Shown here: positions 26,900-35,199 of the stretch, piece by piece
How positions within the stretch are numbered: the stretch's first letter is position 1
How the letters are laid out: each line of letters opens with the position of its first letter
Assembly: GCA_002840155.1 (NCBI GenBank)
Contig: PGZH01000001.1
Coordinates: 62,001-126,000, forward strand
Direction: 5' to 3'
DNA: 64,000 nt
From: Gammaproteobacteria bacterium HGW-Gammaproteobacteria-13
GTDB lineage: Bacteria > Pseudomonadota > Gammaproteobacteria > Pseudomonadales > Pseudomonadaceae
Notes under the pieces: generated by a model
What the model was told of the DNA's origin: nothing
Databases searched by the model: none
What the model saw: only the letters and a program-made list of their open reading frames with translations
Position numbers and translations under genes: made by a program

Positions 26900-29148
26900 T
26901 CGCGTGCCTCTCCGATCAAGGTCTGTACGGCATCGAGCAGCGCTTCGTCATGGAAACTGGCCTTGGCCAGGTAGTAGTCCGCCCCGGCCTCCAGGCCTTT
27001 GCGACGGTCTTCTTCACGGTCCTTGTAGGACACCACCATCACTGGCAGCGCGCGCAGGCGAGGGTCCTGGCGTACCAGGCTGACCAGCTCGATACCGTCC
27101 ATGCGTGGCATGTCGATATCGGTGATCAGCAGATCGAAGTGGCCTGCGCGCAGGGCGTTCCAGCCGTCCATGCCGTCGACGGCCACCTCGACCTGATAGC
27201 CGCGGCTGAGCAGCAGTTTGCGCTCCAGCTCGCGCACGGTAAGCGAGTCATCCACCACCAGTACGCGTTTGCTGCTGACCTGACGGGTACTGCCGCTGTG
27301 GTCGACGCGTTCCAGGTGGCCGCCACCAAGCAGCTTGCCTACTGAGTTGAGCACATCGTCGACATCCAGAATCAGCACGGGGGTGCCGTCGTGGAGCAGG
27401 GCCCCGGCGGCCACATCGCGGATTTTGCCCAGGCGCGGGTCCAGTGGCATCAATACCAGGGTGAATTCGCCGATAAAACGCTCGACGGCCAGGCCGTGGC
27501 AACGCTCGCGGTCACGGATCATCACAATGGGAATGTCGGCCTCGTCACTTTTCTGCTCCGGTCGTTGCAGCAGTTGGGCGGCTGAGAGCAGGCCGATATG
27601 TTCATCTTCGAGCCAGAAGTGCTGACGCCCTTCGAGGTGGACAATCGCGTCGCGCTGCAGGCGCAGCATGCGTTCGATCTGCGCCAGGGGGAAGGCATAG
27701 GCCTCGCCACCGATACTCACCACCAGTGCGCGGACTACCGACAGGGTCAGCGGCAACTCGATATGGAACAGGCTGCCTTCGCCATGGCGCTGTTGCAGGC
27801 GCACATTGCCGCGCATACGGCGGATTTCGTGCTGCACCACATCCAGACCGACGCCGCGTCCGGACACTTCAGTGACCTGCTGACTCATGCTGAAGCCGGG
27901 CAGAAAGAGGAAGGTCAGCAGTTCTTCTTCGCTCATCTGCTCGACCTGCTCGGCGGAGGTAAAACGCCGCTCGATCACCGCTTGGCGAACGCGCTCAAGG
28001 TCGACGCCGCCGCCGTCATCGCTGACTTCAAGTACCAGCATATTGGCGTGATGACGGGCCTTCAGACGGATGGTGCCTTCTTCGGGTTTGCCCTTGCGTA
28101 CGCGCAGTGCCGGCGGCTCGATGCCATGGTCGACCGCATTGCGCAGCAGGTGGGTCAGTGGTGCTTCCAGGCGTTCGAGAATATCGCGATCGACCTGGGT
28201 GTGTTCGCCTTCAACCTCCAGCAGCACCTGTTTGCCCAGCGAACGGCCCAAGTCGCGCAACATGCGAGCCTGGCCGACCAGCACGTCGGCGAACGGGCGC
28301 ATGCGTGAGGCCAGGGCCAGGTCATAGAGTTGTTGGGTACGCTGGCCGCCATGCCAGGCGAAGTCGTCGAACAGTGCCTGATGGCTCTGCAGTTGCTGCT
28401 GGCACTCCATCAGCAAATGGCGGCCTTCGTTGAGCAGGGTTTCTATTGCCGCGGAGGTCGGGATGCCGAGCAGCTGTTCGCGCAGGCTTTCGTAGGTACG
28501 CCGTGCCGCTGCCTGCTGGCGTTTGAGGCGGTGCAGCGAGTCGCTCAGTGGCTTGATGCGCTGGAATTCCACCAGCGATTTGCCTGATAAATCGATCAGG
28601 TGGTCAAAGCGTTCCGCCGAGACGCGCAATACCCGGCTACGTTCTTCGCTCGCCGGCTCAGGCGCTGGCGTCGTGGTGTCAGGCTGCGGCGCGGCAGGTG
28701 GCTCGGTAGGTTGAGCCTCTGCGGGTGTTGCCGGTTGCTCGCGCAGGGCCGGAACGGCGGCCCCGAGTAGCGCCTGCATGCGTGAGGTGACCTGTTTGAC
28801 GCGGGGTTCGAGCTCGGCCTCGGGTAGCGCCTGACCAATCCGTAGCAGCAGATCGGAGCCCTGCAGCAAGGCGTCGATATGGTCGGGCAGCAGGCGCAAC
28901 AGGCCTTCCTGGGCGGCCACCAGCAGGTCCTCCATGGCATGGGCCACCTGCACGCCGCTGTCCAGGCCGACAATCCGCGAGGCGCCCTTGAGCGAGTGGG
29001 CGGCGCGCATGCAGGCTTCCAGTTGGCCGGTGTTGACCGGGTCGCGCTCAAGGATCAGCAGGCCGGTATCCAGCACCTGTTTCTGTGCTTCCGCCTCCAT
29101 GCGGAACAGCTCAAGCAATGACGCATCACGCATCTGATCCGGGGTCAT
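26896..29148 (-). CDS. wspE: WspE, hybrid CheA-type histidine kinase
   Basis: 750 aa. The HPt domain has its phospho-histidine in AHSLKGASRIVGL (H51). A long Pro/Ala/Thr-rich linker (about 125-165) is followed by the dimerisation and HATPase domains (LLRNAVDHGIEPP N-box, SDDGGGVDLERV, GRGVGLDVV), a CheW-like regulatory domain, and a C-terminal receiver (VLVVDDSLTVRELERKLLL) with Asp in LITDIDMPRMDG. It phosphorylates WspR and WspF. It overlaps wspD and wspF by four bases each. Confidence 0.95.
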   Translation of the reverse strand: MTPDQMRDASLLELFRMEAEAQKQVLDTGLLILERDPVNTGQLEACMRAAHSLKGASRIVGLDSGVQVAHAMEDLLVAAQEGLLRLLPDHIDALLQGSDLLLRIGQALPEAELEPRVKQVTSRMQALLGAAVPALREQPATPAEAQPTEPPAAPQPDTTTPAPEPASEERSRVLRVSAERFDHLIDLSGKSLVEFQRIKPLSDSLHRLKRQQAAARRTYESLREQLLGIPTSAAIETLLNEGRHLLMECQQQLQSHQALFDDFAWHGGQRTQQLYDLALASRMRPFADVLVGQARMLRDLGRSLGKQVLLEVEGEHTQVDRDILERLEAPLTHLLRNAVDHGIEPPALRVRKGKPEEGTIRLKARHHANMLVLEVSDDGGGVDLERVRQAVIERRFTSAEQVEQMSEEELLTFLFLPGFSMSQQVTEVSGRGVGLDVVQHEIRRMRGNVRLQQRHGEGSLFHIELPLTLSVVRALVVSIGGEAYAFPLAQIERMLRLQRDAIVHLEGRQHFWLEDEHIGLLSAAQLLQRPEQKSDEADIPIVMIRDRERCHGLAVERFIGEFTLVLMPLDPRLGKIRDVAAGALLHDGTPVLILDVDDVLNSVGKLLGGGHLERVDHSGSTRQVSSKRVLVVDDSLTVRELERKLLLSRGYQVEVAVDGMDGWNALRAGHFDLLITDIDMPRMDGIELVSLVRQDPRLRALPVMVVSYKDREEDRRKGLEAGADYYLAKASFHDEALLDAVQTLIGEARE

Positions 29149-29816
29149 GCCAGGCTCCTGGTCATGGCTGCGAGCAGCTGTTCATCATCCAGCAGGGTGA
29201 TGCTCTTGCCGCCCCATTGCAGCACGCCTGCGCTGAAACGGCTGATCGCGCGCTTGTCTTCCTGTACCGAGGCACCGATCAGCGCCAAGGGGATCAGCTG
29301 AATACCGCTGACCTCGTCAACCGGGCTGACCAGCGGGCCGGCGTTGGTTTCGAGGATCAGCATGCGCGGTATGGCGCGTTTTTCCTGTTTGCCTTCGCTG
29401 TGTTCGAGGCCCAGTACCTCGCCGAGGTTGAGGCAGGCAACCAAGGTGCCGCGTACATTGGTCACGCCGAGCAGGCTGCCGACCTTCTGGTGCGGCAGGC
29501 TATGAATTGGCGACAGGGGCATCACTTCGGCCATGCGCCGCGTTGCCAGCGCTAGCCATTCCTCGCCCAGGCGGAAAATCAGCAGCGAGCGCTGCTCGCC
29601 CAGATCGTCACTGGCTTCAGCTTGGCCGTAGCCGCTGGCGTCGTGCTCCAGCAGGGTGCTGTAGCGGTCGAGCAGGGCGATGGCCGCCGCGCTGTAAACC
29701 TCGCAGTTGCGACAGTGGATGTGAGCGTCCAGGCGCGCGCAGCTCTTGTCACCGAATACGCCGATACGGTTCCAGCAGTCGTCGATTGGGGCCTGGTTCA
29801 GATCAGCATCCATCAC
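29145..29816 (-). CDS. wspD: WspD, CheW-like scaffold
   Basis: 223 aa. An N-terminal extension of about 75 residues contains a cysteine-rich stretch (IHCRNCEVYSAAAIALLDRY); the CheW domain follows (SLLIFRLGEEWLALATRRMAEVMP, VTNVRGTLVACLNLGEVLGL). It links WspE to the receptor WspA. The start overlaps the wspC stop and the end overlaps the wspE start (ATGA-type junctions). Confidence 0.93.
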   Translation of the reverse strand: MMDADLNQAPIDDCWNRIGVFGDKSCARLDAHIHCRNCEVYSAAAIALLDRYSTLLEHDASGYGQAEASDDLGEQRSLLIFRLGEEWLALATRRMAEVMPLSPIHSLPHQKVGSLLGVTNVRGTLVACLNLGEVLGLEHSEGKQEKRAIPRMLILETNAGPLVSPVDEVSGIQLIPLALIGASVQEDKRAISRFSAGVLQWGGKSITLLDDEQLLAAMTRSLA

Positions 29817-31060
29817 GATGATTTACCTCCCACCTGCGCACGCCGGTAAAGGCGCTGGGCCCCGCTCTGGTCGCCTTGGGTTTCCAGGTGGGCGGCCAAG
29901 TGGGTCAATGCTTCGCTGTGTTGCGGGTCAAGATAAATGGCCTTGCGGTAGTAACCGCAGGCCTGTTCGCTGCGCTGTTCCACATCACTGAGCAGGCCCA
30001 GCCAATAGAACGCCTGAGCGCTGGGGCCTGCGGTTTGCAGATGGCGTTCGCAGAGGCTGCGCGCCTGCTCGCAGTGACCGGCGTTGGCCAGCTCGGCGAC
30101 TTTATCCCAGGGCGTGCTGATCGGCGCTGGGGTTGGCGTTGCCCGCGCCGGGGGCGTCACGGGCGTAATGTTGCGCGGCGCCATGGCCGGCGGTGGTGCG
30201 GGCTGGCGCGGTAGGGCCGGCCGCGGGCGGCTGCTCGGCGGCGTCAGGCTGATCGGTTTAGCGGTTTCGGCGGGTGCGCAGCGAAAGGCAAAAGTCTGTT
30301 GCCGGCCCAGGGCCTGCATACCATTTTGCGTGGCCAGGCTGGCCTCGGCCGGGCCGATAAACAGCACCCCTTGTGGTTGCAGCTGGCGCTTGAGCAGCTC
30401 AAGTACACGCACCTGGGTCGCTCGGTCGAAGTAGATCAGCAGGTTGCGGCAGAAGATAAAGTCGTAGGCCGGCGTAGTGCTGAACAGGTTGCTGTCGAGC
30501 AGGTTGCCGCAGCGCAGTTGCACGCGGCTTTTTACCCGCTCGTCGAGTACAAAGCTGTCGTCCTGGGCGCGAAAGAAGCGCTCGCGAAACGCCAGGGCGT
30601 CGCCGCGAAACGAGTTGCGTCCGTAGATCCCGCGGCTGGCCAGGGCCAGCACCTTGTCACTGACATCCAGGGCTTCAATCTGGAACTGCTCGGGGGCGAA
30701 ACCGGCATCGAGCAGGGCCATGGCGATTGAGTAGGGTTCTTCGCCGCTGGAACAGGGCACGCTGATGATCCGCAGAGGCCGTGCGGCGTTCAGCTGGCTG
30801 TGGCACTCAAAAGCCAGGGCGGCGAGGGCCTTGAATGATTCGGGGTAACGGAAGAACCAGGTTTCCGGCACCACCACGGCTTCGACCAGTGCCTGCTGCT
30901 CCTTGGGCGAGCCGTTGAGGGTGATCCAGTAGTCTTCCAGGGCGCTCTTGTGCTGGGCATGCATGCGCTGACGCACGGCGCGCTCGATCACGCTACGGCC
31001 GACCGATTCAGCGTCAAGGCCAATGCGTGATTTCAACAGCCGTTCGATCTGGGCGATCAT
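29813..31060 (-). CDS. wspC: WspC, CheR-type methyltransferase with TPR tail
   Basis: 415 aa. The CheR domain (about 1-270) includes VVPETWFFRYPESFKAL, the SAM site region VPCSSGEEPYSIAMAL and FIFCRNLLIYFD. A Pro-rich linker (about 280-320) leads to a C-terminal tetratricopeptide region (about 325-410, FYWLGLLSDVEQRSEQACGY, then AIYLDPQHSEALTHLAAHLE). It methylates WspA constitutively and so sets signalling activity against WspF. It overlaps wspB and wspD. Confidence 0.95.
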   Translation of the reverse strand: MIAQIERLLKSRIGLDAESVGRSVIERAVRQRMHAQHKSALEDYWITLNGSPKEQQALVEAVVVPETWFFRYPESFKALAALAFECHSQLNAARPLRIISVPCSSGEEPYSIAMALLDAGFAPEQFQIEALDVSDKVLALASRGIYGRNSFRGDALAFRERFFRAQDDSFVLDERVKSRVQLRCGNLLDSNLFSTTPAYDFIFCRNLLIYFDRATQVRVLELLKRQLQPQGVLFIGPAEASLATQNGMQALGRQQTFAFRCAPAETAKPISLTPPSSRPRPALPRQPAPPPAMAPRNITPVTPPARATPTPAPISTPWDKVAELANAGHCEQARSLCERHLQTAGPSAQAFYWLGLLSDVEQRSEQACGYYRKAIYLDPQHSEALTHLAAHLETQGDQSGAQRLYRRAQVGGKSS

Positions 31061-31572
31061 GCTGCGCCATCCTCGGCCTGTTGCGCGGCCTTGAACAGCA
31101 TGGCGCGCAGGGCGTCATCCAGCAGACCCTGGACCTCGATACGCTGGATCAGACCGTGCTCGTCCGCCTGCGTTGGTCCGAGGTAATCCGGCTGTCCGGC
31201 CTCCAGGCCGCTGCTTGCAAAGGCGCTGGCGGGCAGGCGCAGGGTGTCGGTGGCTTGTTCGAGAAGCAGTCCGAGCACGCAGGCCCGCTCCCCGCGTTGC
31301 GCATCGAAATACACCAGCACCAGGCGGGTACTGTTGCGTGCCAGTGCTGGTCGTTTGAGTACGCGCTGGTTGAGGTCCAGCACGGGGATCATCCGCCCGC
31401 GATGCTGGAAGACCCCGGCCACCCAGTCCGGGGTTTCCGGCACCTGCTTGAGCTGGCGCAGCGGCAACACTTCGGCCACCTCGCGGGCGCTGATGGCGTA
31501 GCGATCCTCGCCCAGGTGGAATCGCAGGTGCAGTTCGCCCTTGGCTGATCCGGCGGTGGCGGCTTTGTGCAT
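31057..31572 (-). CDS. wspB: WspB, CheW-like scaffold
   Basis: 171 aa single CheW domain (HLRFHLGEDRYAISAREVAEV, AGVFQHRGRMIPVLDLNQRV). With WspD it bridges receptor and kinase. The ATG is 3 bp after the wspA stop and the TGA overlaps the wspC ATG. Confidence 0.94.
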   Translation of the reverse strand: MHKAATAGSAKGELHLRFHLGEDRYAISAREVAEVLPLRQLKQVPETPDWVAGVFQHRGRMIPVLDLNQRVLKRPALARNSTRLVLVYFDAQRGERACVLGLLLEQATDTLRLPASAFASSGLEAGQPDYLGPTQADEHGLIQRIEVQGLLDDALRAMLFKAAQQAEDGAA

Positions 31573-31575
31573 GGC

Positions 31576-33204
31576 TCAGACCTTGAAGCTGCTGACGCCA
31601 ACCCGCAGGTTGCTGGCCACCTGATTCAGCTCGTCAATCGCCGCGCCAGCCTGGCGCAGGGTATCCACGGTCTGGCTGCTGGCTTCACTCAACTGCACCA
31701 GGGCCTGGTTGATCTGCTCGGCACCGGTGGATTGCGCCTGCATGCCCTCATTGACCATCTGGATACGTGGTGCAAGGGCCTGCACTTGCTGAATGATCTG
31801 CGCCAGTTGGTCGCCCATCTGCGCCATTTCACCGATGCCGCGACGCACTTCTTCGGAAAACTTGTCCATGCCCATCACCCCAGCCGATACCGCGGACTGG
31901 ATCTCGCGCACCATTTGCTCGATATCGTAGGTGGCTACGGCAGTTTGATCGGCCAGGCGACGCACTTCGACAGCCACCACGGCAAAGCCTTTGCCGTACT
32001 CGCCGGCCTTTTCCGCCTCAATGGCCGCGTTGAGGGAGAGCAGGTTGGTCTGGTCCGCCACTTTGACGATGGTGGTCACCACATGATTGATGTTGCCGGC
32101 CTTCTCATTGAGGATCGATAGCTTGCCGTTGACCACATCGGCGGCGCCCATGACCTGGCGCATGATTTCTTCCATGCGCGTCAGCCCCAGCTGACCGGTG
32201 CCGGCGAGCATCGAAGTCTGTTCGGCGTTGTCGGACACCTCACCCATGGTGCGCACCAGGTCGCGCGAGGTGGCGGCGATCTCACGTGAAGTGGCGCCTA
32301 TTTCGGTGGTGGTGGCTGCAGTTTCGGTGGCGGTTGCCTGTTGCTGGCGCGAGGTGGCGGCAATTTCGGTGACCGAGGTGGTCATCTGCACAGCCGAGCG
32401 TTGAGCATGGCCGACCAGGGTCTTGAGCTCTCCGACCATGCTGTTGAAGCCGATTTCGATGGCATTAAATTCATCGCTGCGCTGCATATTCAGGCGCACA
32501 GACAGATCGCCGCTCTCAAGGACCTTCAGGGTGCTGACGATGTGGTCGATCGGCCGGGTGATGGCTTGCAGTAGTAGCCAGCCGCACACGGCGGCTACCG
32601 CGATGGTCAACAGAATGGCCAGCAGGGTCGCAATCTCCAGCGCTTGTACGGCGTCACGGATTTCACTCGCACCGTCGTCTGCCAGGGTTCTGTTCAGCTC
32701 GACCAGCTCACTCAGGATCTGCAGGCCTTTGTCCCACTCCGGTAAAACCCGTTCCGTGCTGAACCTGCGGCCTTGGGCAAGCGTGTCCTCATGCAGGATG
32801 CTGAGTAGCTGACTGTGCAATGCCAGGTACTGCCGATACTGTTGACTGAACTGCTTAGCCAGTTGCGCTTCAAGCTCATTGACATCGGTCTGCAGGTAAC
32901 GGGCAAGCAGGCCTTCAAGCGCCTCTTCAGTGGCGGCGAACTGAGTCTGGGCACTGGCGAGTTCGGCAGCGTTGCTGTCGCCATCAAGGTGCAGCATCAG
33001 CCGGCGGGTTTCCAGCATATGGCTGGCCCAGTTGTTCTGGATTTTGCTGACGTAATAGACCCCGGGCAAGGAGTTGCTTTGCATCTGCTCGGCTTCGTGT
33101 TCGATCGAAACCATACGCATATAGGCGGTTGTGGCGAGCAGAAGCAAAATGGCGATAAGGGCGGCAAAACTGGCAATGATGCGGTTGCGTACGGTTAACT
33201 TCAT
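31576..33204 (-). CDS. wspA: WspA, surface-sensing chemoreceptor
   Basis: 542 aa membrane receptor of the Wsp system. ATG 33204 is chosen ([19 protein letters not shown]) with AAGGAT upstream; the frame is open to 33351 but the longer start adds a non-family extension. TM1 at about 10-29, a four-helix-bundle-like periplasmic domain of about 155 residues, TM2 at about 188-210, HAMP, and a signalling domain with [20 protein letters not shown] at the tip. The tip variant EAEKAGEYG is the known WspA form. First gene of the operon. Confidence 0.95.
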   Translation of the reverse strand: MKLTVRNRIIASFAALIAILLLLATTAYMRMVSIEHEAEQMQSNSLPGVYYVSKIQNNWASHMLETRRLMLHLDGDSNAAELASAQTQFAATEEALEGLLARYLQTDVNELEAQLAKQFSQQYRQYLALHSQLLSILHEDTLAQGRRFSTERVLPEWDKGLQILSELVELNRTLADDGASEIRDAVQALEIATLLAILLTIAVAAVCGWLLLQAITRPIDHIVSTLKVLESGDLSVRLNMQRSDEFNAIEIGFNSMVGELKTLVGHAQRSAVQMTTSVTEIAATSRQQQATATETAATTTEIGATSREIAATSRDLVRTMGEVSDNAEQTSMLAGTGQLGLTRMEEIMRQVMGAADVVNGKLSILNEKAGNINHVVTTIVKVADQTNLLSLNAAIEAEKAGEYGKGFAVVAVEVRRLADQTAVATYDIEQMVREIQSAVSAGVMGMDKFSEEVRRGIGEMAQMGDQLAQIIQQVQALAPRIQMVNEGMQAQSTGAEQINQALVQLSEASSQTVDTLRQAGAAIDELNQVASNLRVGVSSFKV

Positions 33205-33453
33205 CCCGTTATCCTTCAGCTGCTGATGGAGCCGATAGTCGTGCGTAGTGATGGGCCGGTTGCCGTGCAAACCCTCATTGGCTGCAGGGATAACGGCTGA
33301 GTGCGGTCGCGCTGTCGAGGTCATGCTACTGATCGGCTTGCAGCCCGCCAACCAGTTATAGCGCGGAAGTGGCCACTCTACCGAGGCTTAGCAGGCTCTA
33401 TATTTCGGCGTTGCGCTTGGTTATGCGTGCCTGTGGACAAATCGCAGGCATAA
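33205..33453. other. upstream region of the wsp operon
   Basis: About 250 bases between the wspA start and the ppa terminator, with no credible gene. It should contain the wsp promoter. I saw no clear sigma factor boxes or operator dyads. Confidence 0.35.
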
Positions 33454-33478
33454 AAAAGCCGGCTTGTGGCCGGCTTTT
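33454..33478 (-). terminator. intrinsic terminator of ppa
   Basis: AAAAGCCGGC (33454-33463) and GCCGGCTTTT (33469-33478) form a 10-bp stem around loop TTGTG. On the minus strand the stem runs into a U-tract. It lies 17 bp after the ppa stop codon. Confidence 0.9.
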
Positions 33479-33494
33479 AGGGGGTGGGCACTAC

Positions 33495-34022
33495 TTATTT
33501 TTGGTAAGCAGCGACCGCCTTGTTAATCAGGTTGCGGGCCTCGTCGGCGCCAGCCCAACCTTCAACCTTGACCCACTTGCCCTTCTCCAGATCTTTGTAG
33601 TTCTCGAAGAAGTGCTTGATCTGCTCGATCAGCAGTGGGGGCAGGTCGGTGTATTCCTTAACGTCTTGGTACAGCACGCTCAATTTGTCGTGCGGTACGG
33701 CAACCAGCTTGGCATCGCCGCCGGCTTCGTCGCTCATCAGCAGTACGCCAACCGGGCGGGCACGGACAACCGAGCCTGGCGCCACTGGGTACGGGGTCAC
33801 AACCAGCACGTCGAGGGGGTCGCCGTCGTCCGCCAGGGTGTGCGGGATAAAGCCGTAGTTGGCCGGGTAGAACATCGGGGTGGCCATGAAACGGTCGACC
33901 ATCAGGCAATCGCTGTCGTGGTCGATTTCGTATTTGATCGGCGCGTGGTTAGCCGGGATCTCGATGGCGACGTAGATGTCGTTTGGCAGGTCTTTACCAG
34001 CTGGGATCTTGCTGTAGCTCAT
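33495..34022 (-). CDS. ppa: inorganic pyrophosphatase (family I)
   Basis: 175 aa soluble enzyme hydrolysing pyrophosphate to two phosphates. Family I signature GDPLDVLV (in [15 protein letters not shown]) contains the metal-binding aspartates; [17 protein letters not shown] and [11 protein letters not shown] are also typical. Length matches the bacterial hexameric enzymes. Essential housekeeping function. Single gene with its own terminator. Confidence 0.97.
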   Translation of the reverse strand: MSYSKIPAGKDLPNDIYVAIEIPANHAPIKYEIDHDSDCLMVDRFMATPMFYPANYGFIPHTLADDGDPLDVLVVTPYPVAPGSVVRARPVGVLLMSDEAGGDAKLVAVPHDKLSVLYQDVKEYTDLPPLLIEQIKHFFENYKDLEKGKWVKVEGWAGADEARNLINKAVAAYQK

Positions 34023-34106
34023 GGGGCGACTCCCGAGGGGTGGGCCAAAAAAGTGGCGCGATTATAGGCATATTCCCCAGGTGTTGCTACGCCAGGATGC
34101 CTAGCC

Positions 34107-34156
34107 ATTGGTCGCGAACCCGCAGTTATCGACTCTGACCTGGTAGTCGAAGTTGC
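34107..34156 (-). repeat. diverged duplicate of the mtfA 3' end
   Basis: This 50-bp stretch matches 34255-34304, inside mtfA, at 41 of 50 positions by eye. Read on the minus strand it encodes NFDYQVRVDNCGFATNG followed by TAG (34101-34103), against NPDYQIRTDNCEFATN in the gene. It sits beyond the 34181-34246 palindrome and looks like a second copy of the gene's tail. Confidence 0.75.
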
Positions 34157-34180
34157 GGGGCTTGCCGGTATAACAGCAGC

Positions 34181-34246
34181 GTAGGATGGGTGATAACCCA
34201 TCAATTGGCTGATGGGTTATCACCTAGGCGGCCCCACCCATCCTAC
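34181..34246. repeat. palindromic element at the mtfA 3' end
   Basis: GTAGGATGGGTGATAACCCA on the left is mirrored by TGGGTTATCACC in the centre and CCCACCCATCCTAC at the right, giving nested inverted repeats. The outer arms GTAGGATGGG / CCCATCCTAC are perfect. The right end supplies the mtfA stop codon (TAG, 34243-34245 on the minus strand). Confidence 0.75.
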
Positions 34247-35088
34247 TGTTCTCTATTGGTCGCGAATTCGCAGTTGTCCGTTCTGATCTGGTAGTCGGGG
34301 TTGCTCGCCTGCAGCCGTTGCAAGCGGGCCAGCGGGTCCTGGCGGTAGAACAGCGCCAGCTGCGCGTACACCGCAGGGAAGGCCTCGGCGAGCAGGTCCG
34401 GGGCGCTGAAAAAGTATTCGCTGGTAACGGCAAAGAACTCCGCCGGGTTTTCCGCCGCGTAAGGATCGATGGCGGTTTCGGCCTCGGGGTCGGCATCCAG
34501 TTCGGCGTTAAGCTGATCGAAAGCGCTCTGCATGGCCTTGGCCCACTCCTGCACGGCCATAGTGCTGTGCAGTGGCGGTAGGCCGTTGGCGTCGCCGTTA
34601 AGCATGTCCAGCTTGTGCGCCAACTCGTGAATTACCAGGTTGTAGCCATGCCACTGGCCGCTGGCCTGCACGCCCGGCCAGGCGAGGATCACCGGGCCTT
34701 GCTGCCAGGCTTCGCCGCTGTGTTCGGCGTCCCATTCGTGCACCACGCCGCTGGCATCGCGGTGGCGTTGCGGGCTGACGAAGTCATCCGGATACAGGAC
34801 GATTTCATGAAAACCCTGATACCAGTTGAGGTCAGCCAGGTGCAGCAGCGGCAACTCGGCCTGCACTGCCAGCAGCAGGCGTGCGTGACCGTCCAGTTCG
34901 ACGCCGGGCAGGGCACTGAGGTGTTTGTGATGGAGAAACAGCACGGCGCGTTCGCGCAGGCGCTGCTGTTCGGCGTCATTCAGGCCATCAAGGATCGGCA
35001 GTTGCTGCAGCACGGCCTGCCACTGCGCGCTGCTCACGGGATGACGGGCAAGGATGCGCTGGCGACGCCAGGCGCGGAGCGACCACAT
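34243..35088 (-). CDS. mtfA: zinc-dependent peptidase, MtfA/M90 family
   Basis: 281 aa. The zinc-binding HExxH is HELAH in GYNLVIHELAHKLDMLNGD; the downstream acidic ligand region is ENPAEFFAVTSEYFF. MtfA-type proteins are cytosolic metallopeptidases that in E. coli bind the repressor Mlc; whether this is so in Pseudomonas is not established. ATG 35088 (MWSLRAWRRQRILARHP) fits the family start; the frame is open to 35250. The last codons and stop come from a palindromic repeat, and a second copy of the tail lies just beyond it. Confidence 0.85.
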   Translation of the reverse strand: MWSLRAWRRQRILARHPVSSAQWQAVLQQLPILDGLNDAEQQRLRERAVLFLHHKHLSALPGVELDGHARLLLAVQAELPLLHLADLNWYQGFHEIVLYPDDFVSPQRHRDASGVVHEWDAEHSGEAWQQGPVILAWPGVQASGQWHGYNLVIHELAHKLDMLNGDANGLPPLHSTMAVQEWAKAMQSAFDQLNAELDADPEAETAIDPYAAENPAEFFAVTSEYFFSAPDLLAEAFPAVYAQLALFYRQDPLARLQRLQASNPDYQIRTDNCEFATNREQ

Positions 35089-35199
35089 GGACTCTGCTCG
35101 GACGGTGGAAAGCGCCCACCATAAGCCGGGGGCCAGTGCTGGGCAAGTCGGCACAAAGGCTGCAATGGCATGCTTATCCGCGACCTGGGAGGGCTGCCA

